The notes under the pieces: model-generated
The model's database searches: none
Seen by the model: only the letters and a program-made list of their open reading frames with translations
Told to the model about the DNA's origin: nothing
Shown here: positions 11,388-22,355 of the stretch, piece after piece
Position numbering within the stretch: position 1 is the first letter of the stretch
Layout of the letters: each line of letters begins with the position of its first letter
NCBI GenBank assembly: GCA_004835665.1
Contig: RBKR01000005.1
Coordinates: 1,612,001-1,676,000 of the forward strand
Source of the DNA: Phoma sp. XZ068
Lineage: Eukaryota > Ascomycota > Dothideomycetes > Pleosporales > Didymellaceae
Length of the DNA stretch: 64,000 nucleotides
Direction: 5' to 3'
Position numbers and translations under genes: made by a program

Positions 11388-13223
11388 GAGAGAAGAGATG
11401 ATCTCGGTAGAGGAGTTGTGGGGTCCTTTTCTCGGGTCACTTGCAGCGGCATTTCAGTAGACTGCTTATCGCTTCAAACACTAACACAATGAAAAATAAC
11501 TACTCACGAGGCTTGAAGTGATAACTCTCTGGGTCCAATCTATGCGTCCATGTCATCAAATTCCTTAGTTACCTCGAGCCCACGATCAAGCTGAGGATGC
11601 TTCCAAAAGAAAATTTAGAACGAAGTTGGAACAAAGTCGGCTTAGCTTCAAGCGGATTGCTCAGCTACTTCATAGGAAACAGATCGGCGATGCTTTCTTC
11701 AGTGTAATGTACGCACTAGTCCCAATAACATCATTGAGAACATTGGTTGTGATTGCTCCAGGTGAGATAGTAGCTATCCGAACAACTGATTGTGTGTATT
11801 CCAGTGCTGCAATACGAGTCAAGCCGACGATATGAGCAAAATCTCCAGTGGGAAGAAGACTCTGGTGAGATATTCTACGTCCAACGTGCTCAGGGTAACT
11901 TAAGTGCCCGAACAGCGGGCACCATGTAGGCCAGCGGTCGAGGCACGATTCACAATGTGGCTCGATCCCTATTGTATCATGATCTGAATCTACTCTTGTA
12001 TGCACCAGAATAAGCCCAGGATGTATCGTTTCGAATTTGACAGTAGATGTACGCTCCAAGATTCACACGTAGCTGGAAGACGTGCTTCGGGTGACAGGTT
12101 CCAGACTATGAAGTAGAATTATTGTCGGCTTCGGAACCCTAGTAATGATTATTGTGTGCTCGTTATTCCTCCGTTAGTTGTTCTCCCAAGTATTGGTTCT
12201 AGGTAGATAGGCTTCAGTGACCGTTCTGCTAAGTCCGCTATCTCCATACCACACCCATCCAGCAATGAGAACACTTCCGGTAGAACAACGAAGATTGGAT
12301 TAATCGACCGACTAGACGCGTTTCTGGTGCAGCACAGGAATGAGTTATACGGACAAAGTGGCTAAGATCAAGAGGCCCGTACGATTGCCTTGAAACTGTG
12401 GACCGATCAGGGACTGCAGCTGGGAGCGTTTGGGGTACGTGAGCGAACGGACTCCACTGAGTTTTGGAGCCGGTGGAGTCTAAGCTGCAATTGCCTAGTC
12501 AAAACCATCGTGACACTTTACGATGTAATTTGGCCGTCCAGGTGGCTGCTGCAAGCTTCTCGTGCACGTGACAGACATTCGGTGGACCTCTCAATGCAGG
12601 AAACGGCCATTGGACGGGAATGTTGGCCGGAAGATTGCTGTGAGGTGGCCGAAGTCCCCACAGCGGTCAGGGTGTGTTGTTGTTAGCCTTGTGCTCGTAT
12701 AGTTATATAACCGCTGGTGACGCATGGTAGACGTCAGAGTTCTGCCTTATATGTGAGGTTTGTCCTTCCTTTCGGCAAAGCTGCATGACTTGCAGCTTCT
12801 CGGTCGCTTCATTCCGTCTGACGCATTCAAGGGTTCGTTGATATGCCGAAGGAGCACTTTGTCCTACATGTTCGCATCATAAAGGTCCGATTGTACCTAG
12901 CCGATGTGCAGGAGGACCGATTATACCCTGACATTAGTAGCGAGCGAAGTGTGAGTATCCTTGCTGGTGAAGTGTGAATAAGCAACCCGCTAGATCGTTA
13001 GTCTGGCCCAGCATGGCGGGTGATGGAGCTTACACGAGGGTGATGGTGGCGGCTGCATGCGACTTCAAGTGTGGTTAGGTGTGAAATATGATTGTGCTTG
13101 TGTCACCTCTGGTGGTGACAGTGGTATCGTTCTTATACAGAATAATCGATATATGGTACAATGCAAGTCAAGACATGCAGCCCCCGGCCCATAAACTTGA
13201 AACTCATCACAAGCTCTCAATGC
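11388..13223. other. Gene-poor spacer
   Basis: 1.8 kb between the orphan gene and the 3' end of the cyclophilin gene. The longest frames here (such as 11670-12059 on the minus strand) have no recognisable features. I see no repeat or transposase signature. Confidence 0.5.
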
Positions 13224-14785
13224 CTAACGCCTCCTATCTCTGTCATCTCTCACGTATCTATCTCGAATACGATCTTGTCGGTCATCACGACGTCGTGGGC
13301 TGCGGCTGCGTTCTCGACGGTTTTGCTCATATCTCCCATCGTCGCGGTCCCGACGGTCCCGCCGTGGACTTCGACTGCGATCACGCTTATGCCTGTCGTC
13401 ATGATACTCCTGCCTCCGTTCCCGCCGCTGTGTGCCGTCCCGCATCCTGTCTCGGACGTCTCTTGGTTTTGAGTCTGCTGTAGGATCGCGGTCAACTACG
13501 AGGTTGTTAACGACCGAGTCCGAGACGATCTCGCGTCCTCCCCAGCCACGGTACTGCGTCTTCTTTTCCAGGTTATCGATACCACCAAAGCCACCTGCTG
13601 CTCGTCTCCTTTTCTTATTGGTGACGTCGCGCCAGTCGTCTGCGATCTTCGAAACGCTCTGGGAGAAATCAACATGGATGCGGTGGTCGTCGATTAAGAC
13701 GCCATCCATCTTGAAGTAGGCCTGTTCGCACTCCTTTTGGTTTGAGTACTCGATAAAGGCGTACTGCAGGCTGTCGCCAGTGCGCTTGTCCCTGATGACT
13801 TCGCAACCAAGGATCTTGCCGAATCGCGAGAAGATGAGCTCCAGGTCTTCATCTTGCGTGACGGGGTTGAGCTTGCACACAAAGAGTACGTTCTCGGGCG
13901 GTGCAACTTCGGCGAATGGCAGGTCACCAACCATTTCAAGAGTGAGAGCTTGTGCGCGCGCTTCACGTTCCCTTCGAATCTTCTCTAGCGCCTCTGGGTC
14001 GTTTTCCTCCTCAAGGTTCTCATCGTACGCAACGCGGACTGTTGCAAGCTGTGCGGCGGAGGGCAGTGGGCTTTCTGGTGGCTCTACGAGGCCAGCAGGA
14101 TCATCGTAGGGGTCGTCGAGCACAACGGTGTGCAGGATGCGGATGTCTTTGAGTGGCTGACCCTTATCGTCGACGTATGCTGTGTTGATCTTCTCGAGAG
14201 CGTCAAAACCCTCGACCACTGTGCCGAATATAGCGGCCTTGCCATCTAGAAAGTCGATGTTTGGGCCGAGTGTAATGATGAATTGGCTGCCTGCGAATCG
14301 TTCGTCTGGGTTGTCTGGGTTTGGCGCTGTGGCCATGCTGACGGTGCCCATTTCCGCATGCTTCAGGTTGTGTTTGAACTCAGGCGCAAAGTTCTTCTTC
14401 CCTGGATTTGCGGGGTCGAGCAAGCCCCATATCGAGCGACCGCCATCGCTGTCCTTGGATCCGGGGCCAATGGGGTCGCCAGTCTGGAAGGAGAAGTTGG
14501 GCTGGACGCTATGCACGGGCGAGAAGTTGTAGTACTTCAATTTGCATAGCTTGAGAAAGCTGGAATTGACAAGCTGTCAGTGGCTGTCGTGTGCTCAGCG
14601 TGCGTCAAAAGACAGCGGAATGAGGCATGAGGGTGTAGTAATAGCGGAGAAACAACATGGACGACATAAACGTATGGGGCGCGCATAGTGATTGGACTGG
14701 CTTACTTTTCACAGCATTTTGGCGCGTCATCCACCAAAAGATCGATGGTAATATCACCGAGCGATGTTTCGAGAAGCACAGACAT
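13224..14785 (-). CDS. cyp6: PPIL4-type cyclophilin with RRM (peptidyl-prolyl isomerase-like 4)
   Basis: Nuclear multidomain cyclophilin of the PPIL4/Cyp6 family. Exon 1 is 14706-14785 and exon 2 is 13224-14559, with a 146-bp intron (GTAAGC...CCAG) between them; the product is 471 residues. Exon 1 encodes the canonical start 'MSVLLETSLGDITIDLLVD'. The cyclophilin fold covers about residues 1-165 ('FAGSQFIITL'). An RRM follows at about 240-320 with RNP-like motifs 'LFVCKLNP' and 'YAFIEY'. The tail is an Arg/Asp/Ser-rich region with 'RSRSPRR' repeats typical of splicing-linked proteins. The Arg of the usual FHR active-site motif is absent ('VHSVQPNFSFQTGDP'), as in other family members, so isomerase activity is probably weak; that is inference from the family. 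A link to spliceosomes or RNA polymerase II is family knowledge only. Confidence 0.95.
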
Positions 14786-17525
14786 GGTTCGCGCGCAGAC
14801 GTGTTGTCGCAAAATGTGAAGGTCGCGACAGCTTCGAGCGCGCAGGGCGCTAAGACGTGTTAGTCAGCAGTGACGCAACGGCCGTAGCTCCCTCTCGTGA
14901 CCTTGCTCAGCGCACCAAGTTGCACGAGTGTGCTCTACAACGTCTCGCAAGCGCTGTCAATATTTCTGAGCAACGTTCTTCTGCATCCCTCATGCTGTCA
15001 AGTACAATGATTAGTCCAGCCAAATGCTAACGACGAATAAAGCTGTTGCAGCTCAACGCGGGTCGTGGATACAGGTAACAGGTCTCACTGAGGTGACTTG
15101 AATCGAATGGCAATTTGTCGGTACGAAACAGAGAATCGAGCGAGCCATATGCAATGGGTTCTAGGAAGAGCTCAAATGTGCATGTTTTACGGGTCGTTGT
15201 CAAGCATCCGTCTTCGCGGTTGTGCCGCACCCACTACCCCTGGCTGCTTCTTTCAGATTACGATTCGGATCCGAATATTTCACTTCCGAAGATGCTTCGG
15301 GAAGCCGAACCAGTAAAGCGCTACTTCGATCTCTGTGGCATCAACCTACCCAGCTCCGCCGGTACTGCAAGCCGCAGGCCGCGGTCCTTCTGTGATCGTT
15401 TGCCTTCTTCTGCCTGCTTCCGTACAGTGACACAGATACCCGTCACTCCCGCTTTCTTTCCACAGCGCCGCCTTGTCGTTTTGATACTAGACTTCTTTCA
15501 CGGCGCGCTCTCGACTTCAAACTCTGTCTGGCATCGTCACTGCATGGTTGCTCTCGTGGTTTGGAGTCATATTATGCGCACAACTTGAGCAGTGATTACA
15601 GGGTGACACTGCCCTTCAGGGACTGGAAAGATTGACAATACCCATTCGTCCCATGCTGTGATCGCAACGCACATCATGGCAGCACAGATGTTCACACCCG
15701 ATTCACGAGTTTTCCTTTCAATTTCCCCAGGAGAAACGATCTTCATACCCAACGCTCAATTGCACAAGCACACGCCGTGAAACATATGGCGCTGGTTTTG
15801 TTCAACGAAGAGGTCGAAACTACAGACCTCTTGCAACAATACTCAACCTCTGCAGCCGTAGTGACTGGCTTGTGCACATGGTGAAGTTTGCTACATCTTT
15901 CGGAAGTGGCCGTGGGAGGTCTTCTTGCGCACATTCAATTTCGCATCATCCTTACTAGATTTAGCAGTGATCCTAAGAAATGAGGTTCAATGAGTGCAGT
16001 TTTTCATTAACTTGGCATGCCAACCCGCCACTGCCCGCCCAGCTGCAGGAGGTGTGGCCGCCAATTTAGACAATTCGAGCTCGCTCTGATGCTTATAAGT
16101 GGCGTGTCTGTCTGTTATGCCAGGAACCCTAGCCTCAGCCTCAAGCCAAGCCTCGTACAGGTATACACAGGTATCATCCGCAACATGCCCCATGGCATGT
16201 CCCCGGCACTGTATTCACGTCCTCATGCGAGCCCTACCGATGTCGGTCCATGTACTAGCGGCAGCTATACGCGTTCAGGCTAAATCAGGGCTGCATATAG
16301 ACAGCTGTACCAAAGTCGTCCTGGTTCGGGCCTCTTCCGACTGGGTCATTCCTGGAAAGAACCACGAGCCAGATCAACAATCTTCTTGGGCGATACAGTA
16401 CTCCCTTAGCGAGCTTGCAGTCAGACTGACTGCCTATCTTGTGAGCGCATGCAGATGCCTGACTCTGAGACCTCTTTTAGGCTCACCCCCAGAGTGGCCA
16501 CCCATAACGGCAGTTCATGCGCATCTCGACTCGCCTTTTCGTATCGTGTAAGCAAAAAGAACTTTCTCTGCCAGCCATCAGAGTATTTGATTTACCAGGA
16601 AACGTTTATATGTCGATAGTAGGCTTGCTGTGTCAGTGCTTCTGTGACGTGGCATTCGTACCAATGCCTGCTAGTTTACACAGCCAGATACTGTTCAGTA
16701 ACAAACGCGAGCTGGCAAGCAAAGAATGACGGATTTACCGCTTCCCCGGTGGAACCTTACAGTTTAGGAGCAAACATCCTTTGCTTGTAGATGCCTTGTC
16801 TTCATCCGAGAATTGTATCGAATCTTTTTGGGAGCAACCTGCACGATTGAGCGTAAAAATAACGGTACATCCTTACGCTACCCTTGGCAGGGTTAATCGA
16901 TCGGAGATATGCGCACTCGAAGAGCAAGTGTCATTGCTCTTGAATCCCTCCAAAGAGCCGTCTATGGTCTTGTCACAGAATGTAATTCTAGTCCGTGCTA
17001 GGTTCCATCCCATCTTTCAGATCGTGTGGTTCATGATCGGAAGTGTGCTTCCACATCCTTGCCTGCAGGGCCGGCAAGTCTGCATTACCCAGGGATCTGT
17101 TTGGCGATGTAACCCGTAGAATCGTATGCATACAAACACTCAAGGCTCTTCGCCAGCCTCGTGAATCCATAGGTTCCGCTTCAAGCGCTCCGTTGCTTAA
17201 TCTTGCAGTAGCCTCGTCCAGTGGACCTTCTACGAGCAAAACTCATCTCCAACCAACGACTGGATATTTGTCTCTCCCGTGTGCTCTTCACAATCTCGGC
17301 TATAAACTCCAACCCTTCCGTCGGCTGCTTCACTGGTCTTTTGTTACCCAACGGATCTTACCAGCCCAGGCGCTTCCGTTTCTTGAGGGTTGCTGATCCT
17401 CTGCACCCATCACGCCTGAAATCCGGGATTGGATTGCGAAGACCGCTGTCACAACCAATCAATCAGTCGAAGTTCCCTTTGGTACGTAGTCTAGCCATTT
17501 TCTTCAACACCAGTATGTCTAAGAT
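14786..17525. other. Long intergenic region, likely promoter/leader of the Zn2Cys6 gene
   Basis: 2.7 kb between the divergent cyclophilin and transcription factor genes. Several short frames (for example 15115-15588 and 17043-17396) look random. Pyrimidine-rich stretches and multiple ATGs before 17526 would act as upstream open frames if the transcription factor has a long leader, which is common for fungal developmental regulators (inference). Confidence 0.5.
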
Positions 17526-19261
17526 ATGAAGCAGGACACAGCCATGTCAGCCGTTGGTTATGACGGCCCGCGCCGCCTTTCGCGTTCTACCTCTGCTCGT
17601 ACCTTTCCAGAGACATACTACAACGAACTTCATGCAACCCTGGACTACGCTCGAACCGACCCTTATGCTTATCCTATGGGAGGCCCTGTCAGGGGACTGC
17701 GTGCTCGGAACTACACAGATCGAAGTGAGTTCCAACCAGAGCAGGGAGGTTCCAGACGCCGGATCGCAGTAGCTGTAAGTCAATTGCTCCTGGTTGCATC
17801 ACAAGTCAATGTCAACCATAGGCAACCTTGACATAGTTCTGCATCTTACACGAAACTCCCCACGGTCCTCGCTAATATCATATTCAGTGTGCACGTTGTC
17901 GAAAGAGGAAGATCCGCTGCAGTGGAGATAAAGGTGATGGTCATGGTTGCCATAACTGCAGGTTGGCAGGTGTAGACGCCAATCAGTGTCAGTTCCATCG
18001 AGTAAGCCCCATATCTTCATACACCCTGAGACTGTACTGATATGAGCAGGTCGGATCTGACCACGTCCACAATGTCATGGACATCTTAAACACTAGTCAT
18101 AGCCTTCCCAATATGGCATCCACCCACGATATGATACCAACATATTCCACTAGCGGCAACAGACTATACCATCGCACCACAGAAACCCAGCAATACCCCC
18201 AGCTAGACACAAAATTTGCGTGTCCCCAACTTGGCACGAGGCCGACCTTCACGCCTGACTGGACAGGGCCCTATGGAGCTGAGACATCGCCCATTGACAA
18301 TTACTCTTTCGAACAATGCCCAACGTACTTGCCAGCGCCGGCAATACCGGCGTTTTCTTCCTATCGCTGGACACAATCTACCGCACAAACCACTCAACCT
18401 ACCACCAATCACTATTCTGACTACGGTCATCCCTACAGCTCAAATGGGTTGAATATGCAGAGTGACATGCACCCATCTGCTGCGGTTGAATCAAACTCAC
18501 CTCTCAACATGTCTTCATTACAGCTGACTCTACCGGAGCGACCTCGTCAGCGACAACTTCAGCCTACGGAAGTTCCACACACACCCCGTAGACGACTTCC
18601 AGCACCGCAACCAAACCCAGGCCATGGTTTGCACCATGCTCTCGATCAGCAACATAGTCAACGCCTGCGCTCATCTCAAACCATCTCACCAACACCTTTC
18701 AACAATATAGCATCTTCTTACAACAACCCGGGATCATTCGCCAAACCACTACTGCCTTGGGCAGCCGCCAATGAGAACTTAATGAATACCGTCAACGAAA
18801 CGCCGCCAACATCTACCTCCGCGCCGGCAAATGCTCCGGACAACTCACCGGCCTTATGCCCTACAGGCACTTCAGCAGAAGATACCTGCGGCACTACAGA
18901 CTCTGCGCCGTCGACCGATATCAGCTTCAGTACGTTATCCCTTCTAGACCCATCAGCCATGGCGGCACCGACACTGCCTGTATACTCCAACTTTAGGGAG
19001 TCTCGCGGTCTTTCTACAACCACGAATCAGCTTCCACGTAACAATTCATCGTCGGGCCTGTATACTTTTGATGTTGCTCCCAGGCGCCCGTCCTTCCCTG
19101 GCGATGGCTCATCGAGTAATCTTGTTAGCGGCCACCAGTACATGCCTCTGAGTCCGCCATCTGGAACACCGAGCATGGAGAATCTCACAAGAGAATCATT
19201 CAACACCCGGAACGTTGCCCTGCACCGTGCCTCTACATCCAACATCAACAACAAATTCTGA
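17526..19261 (+). CDS. Zn(II)2Cys6 transcription factor
   Basis: Sequence-specific DNA-binding regulator, nuclear; target genes unknown. Exons are 17526-17774, 17888-18001 and 18050-19261, giving 524 residues; donors are GTAAGT and GTAAGC, and both introns are phase 0. Exon 2 alone encodes residues 84-121, which is the whole binuclear cluster with spacing C-x2-C-x6-C-x9-C-x2-C-x9-C and the basic run 'RKRKIRC'. The preceding residues 'SRRRIAVA' end exon 1. The C-terminal 400 residues are low in charge and rich in Pro, Ser, Thr, Asn and Gln, as in activation regions. No fungal 'middle homology' domain is evident. An alternative in-frame ATG is at 17544. Because exon 2 is a multiple of three with phase 0 borders, skipping it would leave an in-frame protein without a DNA-binding domain. 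Confidence 0.9.
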
Positions 19262-22200
19262 TCATACACTCGACACGCTGTTCTGGATACCAATCTATTC
19301 GTCCTCGCGGCCCTCTCGCTAACACCAACATTACACTGTTTGATATCTCTTTATGGCTTTTCTCTTTAGTCTTGATTCGACGCCCTCGATTCTAAAGCGT
19401 CAAAACTCATTTTACCACGCAGCTTCGTGTCAAGTGGCGCTTCAGGCACTTCGCATCTGTTGGCGTTACACAACCATCTGAGAGTGCGTTTGCTGTCTCT
19501 TGCATCGCGGCGTTGCGGCTATGAGCATTCAGGTTGGTTTCAAATTTATCATGAATTATCTCCGGTATTACATCCACATATTTTGAGCGTCACGTTGTGC
19601 ATTTTCGAGTTGGTGGCGAATGGAGTTGTTATCTCGTTTCACGGCTATTGCTATCATCGTCACTTCCTTCGCAGGTTGCGGACACGTCAGGGCCCCTCAT
19701 TTAATATTCGTCTTTCTGTTCTACGCCCTAGCATTGCGCTGGTGCATTGAGACGCTCGTGCATAACCGTTTGACCTATATAATGGAAGTGGCGTGCGCCT
19801 GCCCTCTTACGGCATTGGCAAAAGCACTTCGTGCTGTAGTTGCTTCAGGGTAGTTACTAGCAAGACCACGCTCATCGCAATGATATTGGATACAAGCCTT
19901 ATCACCGATGCTTGTGCATCTTGAAGGCAGGCTAAATTTATGACTACTGCAAGCGCACGGATTTGCGCCTTCCTTTTCCGCTCCTTGTTCTCAATCACTC
20001 CAAACCATCCCTATGCTCATCCATATTTACACATCTGCGCAATACCACCAGAGATAAATAATCGAACGAGATCCACAGGCACAGCTAGCCATCTCACCCA
20101 TCTCACCGACTACACAATACCCCCACGCAGCCCGCATATCCGTCATTATGCAAGTCCCGGCTCAATGCAGTACCTTCCCTTCCACAGCTTCGGTCACTTG
20201 CACACCCGGACATCTCTTACCCAGCCTAGACCGTGCCGCAGCACGGCCGCACGGCTCGCGCAAGACCTCACACGGGACTCCCAGGGATTTACCTGAGGAC
20301 TGAATGGCCGTTTCAGGGGTGACAGCGGCTCATTCCTAGGCATCACTGGGCGCCGCCAGGCCATGGTGTTACACAACCTGGTCACATTGTCGTACGAGGT
20401 ATGCGAAGTGATGCTTGTTATACTTCACGCACAGACAGCTGGTGCGAGCTTCAACGGTAGCGAATGACAGTATGTAAAATGGAGGGATGATGCTTGTTGT
20501 GGTTTTGAATTGATGGTGTGCAGAGTTGAACGAGGCGGTGTATCTAGGTAATGAGTAGAATGGCGTGTGTGGTGACAAGTGAAAATCGCATTGTCAACGA
20601 GATCGTCACAGGTACACCCTACCGAGCGGTGGTTAATGCTCTCAAATGTCGCTCTAACATCAACTGGTTTGAGTGTTACCTGGAGTGCATTGGTTGATGA
20701 GAGAATAACTCAGTCAAAGCTTTTCAGTCTTACAAATCAATATGGACATCAGTGAAAAAGATGACTCGTGATGAAAAGCCATGGAATAAATTGCGTAAGT
20801 TCGCTGCAAAGCCATATACTGGTCAAACATTCCGACGCGAATATCTCACCATCATCACACTCATTCGAGAAACTTGGGACGTGAAAGTCATCTAGAACAA
20901 CTTCAGACACTTTGTATAGAAGTATCGTCTATCGCTCGATACAGAACACCTTTCAGTGCAATCGTTAGTCGAACACAACCTACAAAGATCTAAAACGTAG
21001 TCTGGGCTTCTTGAAAGGTACCAAGGCTACTGTGACTGACTGCCTGACCGATTCTAGAGCAAGGTGCTCTTTGTGTCAATCAGATGGCATCAATTGTCAA
21101 TCTTCGGCTTATCCGGTAACCGCCAAAAAGAGAACTGGTTGGAATCTGGGCTGACGTCGTGCAGGTTAACCGGTGTACACCGGTTGACTGATACATAAGT
21201 TGAAACAATAATATTGCCCTGAAGTAGATGTGCAATAATTGGAACCGTACAAGGCGCTCCAGAAATTAATGCCTGCAGTTGCACTGATGTTCCACCACTT
21301 GGGGAGAGACTTCCCACACGGAAGCATTCGGTACTACGGGACTGGCCCAAAGTACAAAGGTTTGACTTTCACAGCAATGGTTCTGTAAAGATCCCCGCAG
21401 ATACTCGAATTGATCTCATGGATATCATCCAGGTCACTGCCTTGCAGCTCCCGATAAACAACACAACGTTCTGATTCGTATTATCGTGGTCAAACATCTC
21501 TCAGATGGAACTTTGATGAACCTCAGCATGACATGGATATCTGTTCTCGATCTATTTCTCGTACCAGATACAGTTCTGTGCATAATTGTCACAAGCACCC
21601 TCGAACGATACCCTGCATTCATGTGATGTGAAATCGACAAACTAGTGTTTAAAGAATTTGATCCATTTAAACGCTTCAGTAATCTACAAGGAGCAAGCAA
21701 ACACATATTTGTACCACATACAAATCGTACTATAATTTCTCCCTGTTATACCAGCATATTTATCTGCAATTCGAAATGATGGTTCGAGAAATCCATAATT
21801 ATGCAATGGAAATAAAGTAACCTCTTCGAAACAAGACACTCAAGATAGATTACTACATCAAGCTCTGTAAGGGAATTCTTCAAATTTTATAGTAGTTGCG
21901 GATCACAGCCACATTATTCCTCTCTCATATCCTGGTTAAAATCTATTAATTATTTTCCCCGCTCACCAAGAATTGAAACGCAATCAACTGATCCAAGACT
22001 TTGGTACGGTGGATTTCATTGCTTTGCTGCAGATACAAGCTGAGTGAAACTTGCTTGTCAACCTCGCCATCCAAATTCGAAGGCACGGCCGTGCTCGCCA
22101 CAGTGCCGGAATAAACATGCGCTGCTGGTTTCTTTACCATGTTTTCACTCGTAGATTTCCGCTTATGCTTGTTCAAAGGCAAAGCGGTTTTCGTCTCCTT

Positions 22201-22355
22201 GCTTCGTACGCTTGCAGGTTATGTCATCTGAATCATCGGCCACTGCGGCCGCTCGAAAATATCCGCGTCTACTCTGTTCGAAGCTTGGGTGAGAGGTCAA
22301 GATACTGTGGTTGTTTGGATGAACTGGTAGCGTCACATAGATTGGGTCAAAACTT
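19262..22355. other. Gene-free region with AT-rich core, possible degenerate repeat
   Basis: 3.1 kb without an intact gene. From about 20400 to 22000 the sequence becomes clearly AT-rich and TA-rich. A frame around 20641-21060 has coding-like stretches (for example the segment beginning at the ATG 20761) interrupted by TGA TGA at 20695-20700 and TAG codons, a pattern compatible with repeat-induced C-to-T mutation of an old element or gene. The family cannot be named. Confidence 0.45.

Noticed and set aside
11670..12059. 129-codon minus-strand frame in the gene-poor region
   Set aside because: No recognisable motif, no neighbouring exon and no clear start context; possible but unsupported.
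13088..13483. Plus-strand frames over the cyclophilin tail
   Set aside because: Antisense to the Arg/Asp/Ser-rich C-terminus of the PPIL4-type protein.
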